DNA of 64,000 nt from Bedellia somnulentella (GCA_963576735.1 OY755171.1:21798182-21862181); one strand, 5' to 3'; positions 42,807 to 54,763 are shown, counted from the stretch's first letter. Numbers and translations are program-made. Notes: generated from the sequence alone by a model not told the origin.

Positions 42807-43560
42807 TGTTTTATTTCCTGTCGCTACTATAGCAACTCTATTTATAGTCTTGCTACGTTTTACTTACCATGTTAAGCGCCATCTCTGGTATGTTGGAAAT
42901 ACTAATTCAAACTTTATAATTTTAGTAGGCTAAGAATGTTATCCTGAAACTTTTATTATTCCTTCCAAAAATAACAGATGACAGCACAAGTAAATGAAGT
43001 GAAATTAATATTAATCTCCTTCTCAACATGGATTTTGTAAGGGGCGTTTAGTTGAATCAAACATGCTATCTTTTACTAACTACCTTATTGATGTCATGGA
43101 TAAAGGGCTACAAGTTGATGTTGTGTACACCAATTTTTCTGAAGCATTTGATAAAATATCACATGACTTCATGGGCATAAAATTATTAAATAAAGGAATA
43201 CATGGGGATCTGCTTCGATGGATCATTTCTTATTTGAAGAACCGTTCACAAGCAGTATCATCTAAAAGCTACATATCAAAATTTTTGGATATCCCATCAG
43301 GAGTACCTCAAGGGTCTCATTTAGGGCCCCTATTGTTTATAATTTATATTAACGATATTGATAACTCCATGGATTTTTCAAATTGTTTGCTATATGCCGA
43401 TGATGCCAAGTTTTTTTAAATTATCCATAACTCAAGTGACTGTAGTAAATTACAATCTGATCTTCAAATTCTTTCCAACTATTGCTCTTCTAACCAAGTC
43501 TTTCTTAATTATGACAAATGTTCAGTAATCACATTTACAAGAAAACATAGCTTTATTGAA

Positions 43561-44514
43561 CAAGTGGATCGTCCCAGCTTCGCACGGGTAGCGTTGTTTT
43601 TTTAAATATCTGAGGTTTCTTTCTTCAGTCACTGCTCAAGCATTGTGAAATTCAGCGCAATGTTTTCAATTTATTAAATTTATAGCACACCCTAAACAGT
43701 GTAGTTTGGTGATTTTAAATGCGCTTTAATGAACGGTTCAGTATTTCCGTTTAATAGCAAATTTTGGAATAAAACGCTATGAAGTATTTATAACAATCTA
43801 AAAAATAAATCATTACGTGATGTAGGATGTAACTACTGGCGCCATCTAGTATGTTATATGTAAATTAGTAAAGATTTGGTTTTGGTCACGGGCGCGATGG
43901 CTTATTTTATGTATAATTTCGGTGTTTCTCTACCGATTTCTATGATTCTTTTTTTATTGAATAGGTAATAATGTTACCTTTTTTAAATAAGGGATGAGTG
44001 AGAGGTTAACAAACGTAAAAGTAAACAAATATAATCAGAATGTTCCGAACTGCTAAGCTATCAGGAATTACACGTGTTATTGTGAATCAACCGTAAAAGA
44101 TAGACATAAACTGTTGAGGATTTTTTTTAGATAATTTAATGAAGAATATTTCCGTCATACATGATTTTTATGTAAGTTTAACCATTAAGGCTGCACACGC
44201 GACGGAAGCTTAAAAAATGGAGTAACATCTTCTGTTTTCCCAAAATTCCCCTTTACTACTCTGCTGGAAAGTATACAAAAACCTGCCCAGGAGTATGAAG
44301 AATAATTAATTGTACCAAGTTTTGTTAAAATCCGTCGAGTAGTTTTTGTTTCCATAAGGAACATACAAACCGACAGACAGACAGACAAAAATTTTACTGA
44401 TTGCATTTTTGCCATCGGTATCGATCCCTTATCACCACCTGAATTATTTTGTTAATTTGAAAATATATTTCATGTACAGGATTGACCTCTCTACAGATTT
44501 ATTATAAGTATAGA
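43561..44514 (-). mobile_element. Helitron-like element H3, inside a LINE
   Basis: Complete element with one changed terminal base (CAAG for CTAG). It separates the reverse transcriptase frame ...FTRKHSFIE from its continuation YSLNSLQIKRV... at 44520. Confidence 0.78.
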
Positions 44515-44687
44515 AGATAAATACAGTTTGAATAGTTTACAAATCAAAAGAGTAACATCAGTATGGGACTTGGGAATCGTAATGGATTCTAAATTATCTT
44601 TTGTTCTTCATATCATATCAATATTTTATTTGTGAATTTTTAGTATTTTGTCTCACTTGTGCCCTTAGGCAATGAATTAATACTATC

Positions 44688-44716
44688 TTTCTTTCTTTTT
44701 TTCTTTCTTTCTTTTA
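44688..44716 (+). repeat. (TTTC)n microsatellite
   Basis: Interrupted CTTT/TTTC units within the first LINE. Confidence 0.75.
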
Positions 44717-44946
44717 TGTCGACTATATAGTTATAAAAGCATTTAAACAACTTGGGTTTATTTTGCGTAAATCAAAACCGTTCAAAAACTGCTTAATGTA
44801 AGTAAAATATATACTTTAGTTATGTGCGCTCCATATTGGACTTTGCTAGTATTATCTGGAGTCCCTTTTACGCCTTCCATATATCACGAATAGAACGAGT
44901 TCAGAAAAAGTTCTTAAAAACATTGGAATATAGATGTAATAATGAT

Positions 44947-46257
44947 TAAATTCAATTCAAATCATTTATTTCAGATAATAATAATCCATATTACATAATA
45001 GAAGAATTTAAGTATTAATGTCAAATATAAGATTAATATAAAAATAATAATAATAATAAAACAATTCATGATTACAAATAACAAAAAATAATAATAAATT
45101 AAATCAATTAAACAAAACTTCTAAAACATTAATTAAATTACAATTATAAAATAAAACATACACGATTAAATTTAATATTCAGATGTAGGAGGAACAACTA
45201 GCATGCAGTCGCATCCACCTCACAAACATCAGCGAATCCCACCGCTCAGCCAATACGCTCAGGATACCATTCGAACCGCCACGCATTCGCCGCATCAACG
45301 AAGCGCATCTTTTCCTCATGATTGCATGGAAATCATCAACATGAGCCTGTGCAAACATTGCTGAAGCGCTGCAAAAACGTGGCATCCCCAACAATATCCT
45401 GAATGCATTGTTATACTGAATGTTCAGATCCTTGTATGCCCGATTTGTAAAGCTGGCCCATAGGCTGCACGTGTAAAAGGTCTGGCAGTATGCCTTAAAT
45501 AATGTTAATTTCACTTGTCTAGTACAACGCGCAAACCTGCGCGCCAGCATATTACAACGGACGGACAAGGACCTACGCTCCCTCTCAATGTCAACATTAT
45601 CACACAAGTCATCGGTAACCCAGTGTCCCAGATACTTAAATGAACTAACCTGGTTCAGCGGCACCCCGGAAAGAGTTACTTGTGGTACATTTGAGTAACT
45701 TTTGTTACCTGACTTAAAAATCATAAACTCACTCTTTTTCGCGTTGTATCTGAGCCCGTGAGCCACCGCGTATGATTGACAAATGTTTATGAGTCTTCGA
45801 AGCGCCCCAATCGATGGACTCAGCAGCACCATATCGTCCGCATAGCTAATATTGTTAATGCTTACCCCGTCTATTGAACAACCGACACCGGTGCTACTGA
45901 GCTCACCGATGAGTCGATTCATATACAAGTTGAAGAGACGAGGCGAGCTCAACCCCCCCAGTCTCACCACGCAGTCCAACCCATACATATCTGAGTGTGC
46001 ACCTGCCCAGCGCACCCTGTTCCGTTGGTTTCCATACCAAAACCTAAACAATTTAATAACTTCCTGTGGTACCTCCGTTTCACTTTCTAACTTCTGCCAA
46101 AGCTTGTTGTAACATACTAAGTCAAAGGCTTTAGACAAATCGAGATAACAGGCATAGATCGGTGTACCTCGGCTGGTATAGTACTGTACAGTCTGCTTTA
46201 GGCAGAGGATAGCAGACTCAGTAGACAGTCCTGGTCTAAAACCAAACTGAGCAATTA
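44947..46257 (-). mobile_element. Second non-LTR LINE, 5'-truncated, inserted in the first
   Basis: A 319-residue open frame (46138-45179), extended in frame to a TAG near 46260. Visible: AQFGFRPGLSTESAILCL, CYLDLSKAFD (catalytic Asp), GGLSSPRLFNLYMNRL, ISYADDMVLLSPS (catalytic pair), FKYLGHWVTDDL, then a C-terminal region LFKAYCQTFYTCSLW and FRILLGMPRFCSASAMF. The core of the catalytic domain is intact but the N-terminus and endonuclease are missing. The 3' end CTGAAATAAATGATTTGAAT lies at 44947-45000. TAAATTC on both sides may be the target duplication. The clade is not resolved. Confidence 0.78.
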
Positions 46258-46703
46258 TCTAAATTCCCTCTCAAATCATAAACTAACAACTCTTCAAGAT
46301 AGACGTAAGCAATTTGACTTACATTTCCTGTTTAATTTATTAAATAGTAAAGTTGACTCCCCATCGTTTAGTTAGGATACCTAGACATGGCTCTCGCAAT
46401 AAACAGTTATTTTATTTCACCCTCCACATTATAAAACTATATATACTTGCAACAATTCTTTTAGGCGAAGTGTTGATTTGTATAACCTAGAATTTTGTGA
46501 AATTGATCTGTTTTGTAATAGTTGTAACAGTTATTAAACTCTTTTGTAACTAAATTAAGATATTAGTTTTTAACTTAATTTCATTTATCTCTTTTGTTTA
46601 TTCATATGTTATGTAAACGTTCTTAAAAGTTTCATGTGATTTCTCTAAACCAATTCTCTACTCCTTCAGGTTAATTGTATTATTGTTGGATAAACCCTGA
46701 TGT

Positions 46704-47047
46704 ATAAAAAAAATTAAGTAAAAAAACATTTTAAGAAAAAGCTTTTATTTAAACGCTCTAAAAAGAAGAAAATAAAATATTCCTTTTGGATTATACTAAC
46801 AACTCCTCATTATACACAATTTATATATAATAATAAAAGCTTGTCGCGAGGTTTACATACCTATCAACATTCCTTTATATCATAATAATTTGTGGTAAAT
46901 CGAGCGACAAGCTTTTATTATTATATATAAATTGTGTATAATGAGGAGTTGTTAGTATAATCCAAAAGGAATATTTTATTTTCTTCTTTTTAGAGCGTTT
47001 AAATAAAAGCTTTTTCTTAAAATGTTTTTTTACTTAATTTTTTTTAT
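46704..47047. repeat. Foldback with ~144 bp arms
   Basis: 46704-46847 and 46902-47047 are almost exact reverse complements around a ~55 bp loop. The arms include AAGCTTTTATTTAAACGCTC and ACTCCTCATTATACACAATT. Confidence 0.78.
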
Positions 47048-47101
47048 TTTTTACTTTTTAGTTATCGCTGGCTATTTTCAAGTTATTATTACTCTCAAAA
47101 T

Positions 47102-47467
47102 GCCCTCTCATTTGACACCCATATTGTAGAAGTAGACTAAAGGTAACTATTCCGCCATCCTGCACGGTCCGCCATATTGGATTCAGAATGACGTCATATT
47201 CTTTTTCTAGTCACTCTTAACTAGCCCTTTCATTTGATACCCATATTGTAGAAGTAGACTAAAGGTAACTATTCCGCCATCTTGCATGGTCCGCCATATT
47301 GGATTCAGAATGACGTCATATTCTTTTTCTAGTCACTCTTAACAAGCCCTTTCATTTGATACCCATATTGTATAAGTGGATTAAATATAACTGTTCTGAC
47401 ATCTTGTATGATCCGCCATATTGAATTTAGAATGACGTCACATGTCTTATCATATATTGTCATCCAA
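47102..47467 (+). repeat. Tandem repeat, three 122 bp units
   Basis: Units begin at 47102, 47224 and 47346 (GCCCTTTCATTTGATACCC). Each includes CCGCCATATTGGATTCAGAA and TGACGTCA. The third is the most changed. Confidence 0.8.
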
Positions 47468-47806
47468 ACAAAATGCGTCCACAAAATTTCAGCACAAACG
47501 GTTGAATATATCTACTTCAAAATTGAGTTCAAAGATTTCACCCGAACACACAAACATACATTGCAAGTTAAATAAAAGCTTTTAAAAATAAAAACAATAC
47601 TGATGTATCTACCTGCGGCATACAAAAAAAATATTAATCTATGGAGCTGTAGGTCTAATTGTTTCTTTTATAACTGTGTAAATTTGTAATTTTAACGACT
47701 GTTTGTTTCTTAAAATAAATGAAAAAAAATATTATAATAATTAATAGACGGATATAAGTATATATATTAGTCTGTAACATATATTATATCTAGCTTTTGG
47801 TTGCAG

Positions 47807-47925
47807 GAACAATATTACTGGCTCTATTTACAACTACACTGGCAGTAATTAGGAAGCATTGGAAGAAGAAGCAGAAGTTTTTGTACGAATACACTGTCCC
47901 TTGACTATCTTATGCTTTGTCATGT
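47807..47925 (+). other. Membrane-anchor-like frame after a splice-acceptor-like site
   Basis: After TTTTGGTTGCAG the frame reads TILLALFTTTLAVIRKHWKK KQK-like: about 14 hydrophobic residues, then a strongly basic tail. This is how C-terminal anchors of enzymes such as UDP-glucosyltransferases look. It runs into a SINE C, where it meets a stop. No other exon is seen, so it may be a lone exon or chance. Confidence 0.2.
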
Positions 47926-48094
47926 GGGTTTCCTCAGACTATCTTCCCTCAATGTAAACAAAACATGATAAACTACCCACAAATATGAGTTTAGAAAAGA
48001 CGCATTGGTGAAAGCACGACCCGGGATTCAAATCCACGCCTCTCTACTTGAGATGCGGTGCTGATGGTGCTCCCCACTGAGCTATGACGGTTGT
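47879..48094 (-). mobile_element. SINE family C, diverged, 3' part missing
   Basis: TGAGCTATGACGG head complement, ATTCAAATCC B box complement and TCATGTGGGTTTCCTC middle are recognisable. Confidence 0.62.
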
Positions 48095-48212
48095 TCCGAG
48101 CACTGTAAATAAATTAAATAATTTAAACAATATACTAGTTATTAAAAGTGTTTATAACATGAAAACACTTTCTCGACAAATTTAGAAACTCAACAAAAGA
48201 TAAACGTACATC

Positions 48213-48450
48213 GTACATACATATACTCACGGTTATAAATCCCTAGAAGGGGTAGCCAGAGCTAAGGAATTGGAAATTCCTCAGCTAATTTTGGAAGTTT
48301 AGTGGGAATAGGATGGTAAAATTAAGGTTGTCGTTGATGGGTCTCCAACCGCATCGCCAAAAATCTATTAAACAGCCCCAATCCCCTTCGTTGCCTCTTA
48401 CATAAACCCACGGGAAGAAACGGGGTAGTGCTATTCTAAGCCAACACTGC
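48213..48450 (-). mobile_element. SINE family A, full length, diverged
   Basis: All blocks present (GGTTATAAATCCCTAGAAGG to CTATTCTAAGCCAACACTG) with scattered changes. Confidence 0.7.
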
Positions 48451-48764
48451 TACGTAACATTTACATTATCATCATAATATAAACATTTCTTCCGGCCACA
48501 TTTTTATAGTAGCATAAATATTTTTCGGTACTGCAAAGATCAAAGCTTTCAAAGGAAATGCCTCATTTTTCTTGGAATTCGTTCAATGTCAAGCAAGCCT
48601 AATAAACCTCCGCTGAGTCGAGCCATCAATAATTATTAACTCTCCCGTGGCTTGCGCTGCGAAACAAAATAAAAGGTTTTACCTACACAGTTATGTAACG
48701 ACTTAAAATAATTCAACATTCCTTTCTTTAAAAAATAAACATTATTTAAGAGAACTTGAATAGG

Positions 48765-48926
48765 CAGGAGTTTTGAAAGAGAAGAATAAAAGAGCATGTA
48801 TGGATAGATTGATGAATGTAGGCGAAACTTGAGAGGTTTGCCAGGATCGCACAAAGTGTCGATCGATAATATCTGCCTACCCCAAAAGGGAACTAACTAA
48901 CGTTGTGAGTGTAAGTATGTATGTAA
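48765..48926 (+). mobile_element. Family B LINE 3' end
   Basis: GAATAAAAGAGCATGTATGG, GATCGCACAAAGTGTCGATC and a GTGTAAGTATGTATG tail. Confidence 0.6.
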
Positions 48927-48929
48927 TTT

Positions 48930-49458
48930 AAACCCATATTTAATATGTTTTTTTGGTTCGTAACCAGTATTTTTAGTCGTTCGTTTGGTAGTAGTTTTAA
49001 TGCAGCAATGAATATAATAGTAGGGGAGATGAAGCGGGGAGTTTTGAAGTGACTCGACCATATCAGATTATTATTTAGGGAGAATCCTTGTACCCTTTAA
49101 TGTACGTCTACCGAGTATGGACCCTTCATAGAGCGGGGTATGCTGAGGGGAATCCGTCAGATTAGTAAAAAAACAATCCTCCAAAAAACTCGAGCGCATC
49201 AGATTAAGTAAAGGTAGGTAAATTACATTTAGAAGAGTGTATATCTGGATAATCTGACAATTTGGGCGTGACGTTAAGGAATTAGATGGTGTAGAATCTT
49301 CAAGCGCGTGATGCGGGTGACGGCAATGTTCCCGCGATGGTGTTTTGGCGTTATATTTGTGCAGGCGTTAAGTCTGAACATTGTTGTTAAATTTCCTTTA
49401 AAATGGCCAGCATAACGGAATCCTTTACATTAATCATCAGAATAATATATAATGATTA
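48930..49458. other. No recognised feature
   Basis: Mixed composition with GCGCGTGATGCGGGTGACGG at about 49303; no open frame. Confidence 0.35.
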
Positions 49459-49600
49459 TCTATACTTATAATAAATCTGTAGAGAGGTCAATTCTGTACA
49501 TTAAATATATTTTCAAAATAACTATCAGGGGGTGATTAGTGATCGATACTGATGCCAAAAATGAAATCAGTAAAATTTTTGTCTGTCTGTCTGTCTGTCC

Positions 49601-49643
<43 letters not shown>

Positions 49644-50429
49644 GGTTTGTATGTTCCTTATGGAAACAAAAACTACTCGACGGATTTTGACGAAACTTGG
49701 TAGAATTATTCTTCATACTCCTGGGCAGGTTATAGTGTACTTTTTAGCAAAGTAGTAAAGGGGAATTTTGGGAAGTTTTGGGAAAACGGGGGAAGTTACT
49801 CCATTTTTTAAGCTTTCGTCGCGTGTGCAGCCTTAATGGTTACAGATACATAGAAATCATGTATCACGGAAATATTGTTCATAAAATTGTCAAAAAAATA
49901 TCCTTGAACAGCATATGTCTATCTTTTATGGTTGACTCACAATAACACGTGTACTGATAGCTTAGCAGTTCGGAGCATCCTGATTATATTTGTTTACTCT
50001 TACGTTTATAGTTCTCTCATTCATCTCACATTTAAAAAAGTTTACATTATTACCTATTCAATAAAAAAAGGATCATAGAAATCGGTATAGAAACATCAAA
50101 TTAATACATGAAATAAGCCATCGCGTCCTGTCGTCGCACGTGAATACTGAATCATGCTGAATTACTTTTTAGTAATGGTTGCGCGGGCAAAAGATAGCCG
50201 GAAGTATATGTATGATGTATGCAAAGTTTGTAACTCTGATTGTTTGTTTGCATGGGTTTATTTTCGGAGATACTGAAAAGTTCTTTTAAGCGCTTTTACA
50301 ATCACAAAGCTAAACTATTCAGGAGTGCTATAAGTGGCGCTAAATTTCACAAAGGTTGAGCAGTGATTAAAGAAACCTCAAATATTTTTATTACTACGCT
50401 ACCCGTGCGAAGCTGGGCCGGTCCACTAT
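49459..50429 (+). mobile_element. Helitron-like element H4, 971 bp
   Basis: TCTATACTTATAATAAATCT to GTCCACTAT. Closest to H1: both have TAGTAATGGTTGCGCGGGC and a stretch like the 3' end of SINE A. Confidence 0.78.
49580..49644 (+). repeat. (GTCT)n microsatellite in H4
   Basis: GTCT units with one GTCC. Confidence 0.85.
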
Positions 50430-50715
50430 CAGAAATATAAATCGCATTTATGCTGTTAATGGCTGACGCGCCTCAGTATTTCTCTACAACTATTTTTTTT
50501 TTTCATTTTCATAAATGTTTACACGCTCTCTCCCTCACTAAAATAAAAACTTGTAATATACTTTATATTGTTTTGGAACATAAACTATCAAATCCAATAG
50601 GTTTCTACGATGCTTGAGCAACGGCCAATTAGCATCCAGGCCTCCCCTACTATAAGGTAACAGCACTAAAATAAGTTGTTGGGTATTTAAGATTTCAAAT
50701 CATAGGGCTACACAA

Positions 50716-50876
50716 GTGTTACTGGGCGATTCGTGGGCGATGTGGTTGGAGACTCATCATAAACCATCCTTTATTTTCCATTACACAAACTTATCCCCAC
50801 TCATCTTCCAAAAGTTGGTGAGGAACTTCTAAATCTGAAGCTCTGGCTACCCCTCCTAGGATTTCTTAGCCATGAG
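50716..50876 (+). mobile_element. SINE family A, degraded and 5'-truncated
   Basis: GTGGGCGATGTGGTTGGAGA, CCCACTCATCTTCCAAAAG and CTCTGGCTACCCCTCCTAGG in order. Confidence 0.55.
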
Positions 50877-51706
50877 CAGAGATTTCACATGGTAACAGAT
50901 ACATCTCACCAATATCAAGTATAAAATAATTTGTGTTCTCTGAGGGCAGCATCGCCCACGCAGCGCGTTGCTGAAATGGGGTGAATAAACCCGAAACACG
51001 GAAAATTTATACAGTAATATAAATTTCAAGAAACTTTTTAAATAAATAATAATAAGAGAATGAATACAGAAACTAAATATATAAAGAAGATGGACACAGA
51101 TAGTTTATAGCATTACAAAAATATTGATAGTGCTAACATGTTCACTATATTTGTTCAGTAAATGTATCTTATTAGCACTACCCCATCTCCACTGGTGACG
51201 ACGTTTTGATGTCGGTTAGAATGAGATAAAGATTTACAATAATTTGAAAATGTGAAAGAGATAGCTGTTTTGAATCAAACTGTTTTGTAGTATAGTTAAA
51301 GGTACAAGCATGCTTCCACTGCTGGTGAGTATTGTACAATGTAGCTAAGGGTACTAGTGTCTTTTAAACGATGCAGTTAAAAATATGAAGTATTATTTTA
51401 TTCTTTCAAAAGTGGCCGAGTACATAACATATTTTTTATCTTTTGCTTTTAGCTAAAACTACGTTTATCACGTATCCGAGATGACCTTATAACTCTCGGT
51501 ATAAGCACAGATAATATAATACTTACTCTTATATAAATATACTTAGTTATTATATATACTTAGGTGTAAGTCAGCTTCTTTCAATGCCATAATTGAAGTC
51601 TATACAAAAAGTGTTTATACTCACACTGTCTACGTAGATTCCAGCTAAATGTCAATGTCTCATTGAGTTAGTAGACCTGAATAATGTAATCCTGGTTTAG
51701 GTTAAT
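50877..51706. other. No recognised feature
   Basis: CCCCATCTCCACTGGTGACG at 51181 weakly recalls family A; no other structure. Confidence 0.3.
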
Positions 51707-52012
51707 CTTCCTCCAGAGATATGCGAAGAGAATGTATTTTTACAGAACCGATAGAATCACTTCGTTTACCTCGCTCTGCCTCATGATAGGTAATAAAAGT
51801 GCTTCTTGGTTCATAACACAAAACCTTCGCACATCTCAAGTGAAATCGTATCCTAAGGCTGAGAATCCAGCAGAGATGTGCAAAGAAAAGGTTTTTTTGA
51901 AAATCCAATAGAATTGCTTCATGAACATGCTGACCGAGGTAATGGGTTATTTAGATATTATTTGATAATTGGTACTTTCAAAATAGTCTCGCACAAATCT
52001 AATGGAATCTTA
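51707..52012 (+). repeat. Imperfect ~155 bp direct repeat
   Basis: CCAGAGATATGCGAAGAGAA at 51713 recurs as GCAGAGATGTGCAAAGAAAA near 51870, each followed by AATAGAATTGCTTC-like sequence. Confidence 0.4.
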
Positions 52013-52054
52013 CCCTAAAGTTACTAGTCGTAATTCTATGTATTTATGCTATTA

Positions 52055-53013
52055 CTAGTGGATCGTCCCAGCTTCGCACGGGTAGCGTTGTTTTTTAAAT
52101 ATCTGAGGTTTCTTTCTTTAGTCACTGCTCAAGCATTGTGAAATTCAGCGCAATGTTTTCAATTTATTAAAATAGCACTCCCTAAACAGTGTAGTTTGGT
52201 GATTTTTAATGCGCTTTAATGAATGGTTCAGTATTTCCGTTTAAAAGCAAATTTTGGAATAAAACGCTACGAAGTATTTATAACAATCTAAAAAATAAAT
52301 CATTACGTGTTGTAGGATGTAACTACTGGCGCCATCTAGTATGTTATATGTAAATTAGTAACGATTCGGTTTTGGTCACGGGCGCGATGGCTTATTTTAT
52401 GTATAATTTCGGTGTTTCTCTACCGATTTCTATGATTCTTTTTTTATTGAATAGGTAATAATGTTACCTTTTTTAAATTAGGGATGAGTGAGAGGTTTAC
52501 AAACGTAAGAGTAAACAAATATAATCAGAATGTTCCGAACTGCTAAGCTATCAGGAATTACACGTGTTATTGTGAGTCAACCGTAAAAGATAGACATAAA
52601 CTGTTGAGGATTTTTTTTTAGATAATTTTATGAAGAATATTTCCGTCATACATAATTTCTATGTAAATCTAACCATTAAGGCTGCACACGCGACGGAAGC
52701 TTAAAAAATGTAGTAACTTCTCCCGTTTTCCCAAAATTTCCCAAAATTCCCCTTTACTACTCTGCTGGAAAGTATGCAAAAACCTGCCTAGAAGTATGGA
52801 GAATAATTGTACCAAGTTTCGTCAAAATCCGTCGAGTAGTTTTTGTTTCCATAAGGAACATACAAACCGACAGACAGACAGACAGACAGACAAAAATTTT
52901 ACCGATTGCATTTTTGGCATCAGTATCGATCCCTAATCACCACCTGATAGTTATTTTGAAAATATATTTCATGTACAGAATTGACCTCTCTACAGATTTA
53001 TTATAAGTATAGA
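52055..53013 (-). mobile_element. Helitron-like element H5, 959 bp
   Basis: CTAG end at 52055-52058 and TCTATACT start at 53013 (minus strand), between A and T. Nearly the same as H3 throughout, so these two copies are probably recent. Confidence 0.8.
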
Positions 53014-53225
53014 TATAGAAGATGTAGAAAGCGAGCTGATAAGGCAACTTGGTCACGTAGTTAATCGGCTGGAGGACACCTGATTGATGAAGTTACTAAC
53101 TTACACGATTCCATTTAGTTTAGTCGCTTGAGTTGGAACCTCTTCTGTGTTACGATAGTTTTGAGTGGTGTAGGGTTTGTTATTACAATTAGCAAATGTG
53201 ATTAGCTTAGTATTGATTTTGATTA

Positions 53226-53590
53226 ACCGTGATAGCCCAGTGGATAGAACACTCGGTTATCGTGCAAACGACTAGTGTTCAAATCCTGGGTCGGGCCTAC
53301 ACCAATTTGTCTTTTCTAAAGACATATATGTGTCGTTAATTTATCATGGTTGTTAACGGTGAGGGAAAACATCGTGAGGAAACCCACATGGCTGAGTTGT
53401 ACTTAGTCATGTGACAGTGTATTCGTACAAAACGGCGATAGGTCTGCCCCCTATCACGTGAGTACACTGTCCATGCAACCATGTACTCTGAACACCGGGT
53501 GACAAAGTCACGTGATGTTCAGAAGTATTAGTACCTCTGCCAACCCCTTCGGGGATATTCGGCGTGAACGTTTATGTTATGTTTATGTTT
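53226..53590 (+). mobile_element. SINE family C, full length
   Basis: AACCGTGATAGCCCAGTGG to a (TTATG)n tail; short deletion in the AACGTGGGTACTC block. Confidence 0.8.
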
Positions 53591-53609
53591 ATTATGATTT
53601 TGATTAAAA

Positions 53610-53886
53610 GCCGTTAGGAATTGAACTTAAATAAGGCGGTAAACTGCTTTGGGAGTACGGAGGTCTCGGGTTCGATCCCCGGGGGTAAACTCACAACTTT
53701 AACTTGTAAGATCTTGCCCAGTTTGGAAGGATATTGCAGGCTTGAGTCACCTGATTATCCGAAAATTAAGATGATTCTGTGCTTCGGAGGGCACGTTAAG
53801 CTATCGGTCCCGGCTACTATAACGGTAGTAGTTGTTAGTCTGCCAACTGGACGTGGACTCAGTGGGGATGTATATAGGCTGTGAGG
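53610..53886 (+). mobile_element. Degraded tRNA-derived SINE with an RTE-like tail
   Basis: GGTCTCGGGTTCGATCCCC is a B box. GCTTCGGAGGGCACGTTAAG and CTATCGGTCCCGGCTACTAT are known from lepidopteran tRNA-SINEs. The end TGTATATAGGCTGTGAGG resembles the RTE 3' end at 1548-1660. Confidence 0.52.
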
Positions 53887-53943
53887 AGGAAGGTAAAGTT
53901 GCATGATTTTGTCTTGTCTAGAATATTGTTTGTAACATACATA

Positions 53944-54103
53944 AATAAACATAAACGTTCACGCCGTTTATCCCCGAAGGGGTTGGCAGAGGTACCAATA
54001 CTTCTGAACTCACATGGCAGCGCCATCTTTTGTCCAGAGAAGGTACCCACGTTTTGCTTAGACAGTGTACTCACGTGATAGGGGGCAGGCCTATCGCCAG
54101 ATA
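53944..54103 (-). mobile_element. SINE family C, 5'-truncated
   Basis: Tail AAACATAAACGTTCACGCC through GGCAGGCCTATCGCC; an unusual CACATGGCAGCGCCATCTTT stretch replaces part of the body. Confidence 0.62.
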
Positions 54104-54196
54104 GTAATATTGTTTGTAGTTGTTGTATATTTCAATGTATTTAACTAAATTCTAATCGTAACTATGTACAATATTTTCTAAATAATAGACTCAATT

Positions 54197-54484
54197 CAAC
54201 TCAAACGTTCACGCTGTATATCCCCGAGTGGGTGGCAGAGATTCTAATACTTCTGGACATCCAGTGACATTGTCACCTGGAGTTCAGCGTATACCCACCT
54301 TTTGCTTGGATAGAGTACTAATGTGATAGGGGCCAGGCCTATCTCCGTTTTATATGAGTAAAGTTTCACGTAACAAAGAATAATTTAGCTATGTGGGTTT
54401 CCTCACGATGTTTTTCCCTCATTTCCATTTCCCTCATCATCGGCACAATAAGCAGTGTTCTAACCACTGAGATATAACGGTTGC
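54197..54484 (-). mobile_element. SINE family C, diverged
   Basis: AACGTTCACGCTGTATATCC tail end, GTGGGTTTCCTCACGATG middle and CCACTGAGATATAACGGTTG head complement; internal B box lost. Confidence 0.6.
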
Positions 54485-54509
54485 ATATATGAATAAATCT
54501 GTTTGTAAA

Positions 54510-54763
54510 AATACATACATACATACATATACTCACGGCTATAAATCCCTTAACGGGGTAGCCAGAGCTTTGGAATGAAAAATTCCTCAGCCACTTTTGG
54601 AAGTTGATTGGGGAAAAGATGGTAATAATAAATGTTTTTGTTGACGGGTCTCCAACCACATCGCCCAAAAATCACTTAATAAGCCCCTGTACCCTTAGTC
54701 GCCTCTTACGATCACCCACGGGTAGAAATGGGGTAGTGTTATTCTAAGCCGACACTACACGGC
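54510..54763 (-). mobile_element. SINE family A, GATCACCCACGGG subtype
   Basis: Full length. Shares GTGTTATTCTAAGCC and ACGATCACCCACGGGTAG with copies at 59290 and 60441, forming a small subgroup. Confidence 0.72.

Larger units (their letters stand above)
43010..46560 (+). mobile_element. Jockey/CR1-type LINE relic, split by a Helitron and a second LINE
   Basis: Segments 43010-43560, 44515-44946 and 46258-46560 read as one element. Visible: SQHGFCKGRLVESNM, VVYTNFSEAFDKISHD (the first catalytic Asp is Asn here), GVPQGSHLGPLLFIIYINDI, LLYADDAK, a stop at 43417, FTRKHSFIE, then after H3 SVWDLGIVMDSKLSF, then LTTLQDRRKQFDLHFLFNLL and a short tail. 5'-truncated; endonuclease absent. Several stops and shifts show it is dead. 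Confidence 0.72.
46704..47590. mobile_element. Composite element: foldback plus 122 bp tandem units
   Basis: The outer AAAGCTTTTATTTAA (46738) recurs inverted as TTAAATAAAAGCTTTT (47569-47584), so the foldback, tandem units and a CAAACGGTTGAATATATC block look like one DNA transposon remnant. Confidence 0.5.

Noticed and set aside
47102..47467. Repeated TGACGTCA as an enhancer of a local gene
   Set aside because: The sites belong to a tandem unit of a transposon remnant, and no promoter is seen nearby; kept only as a side note.
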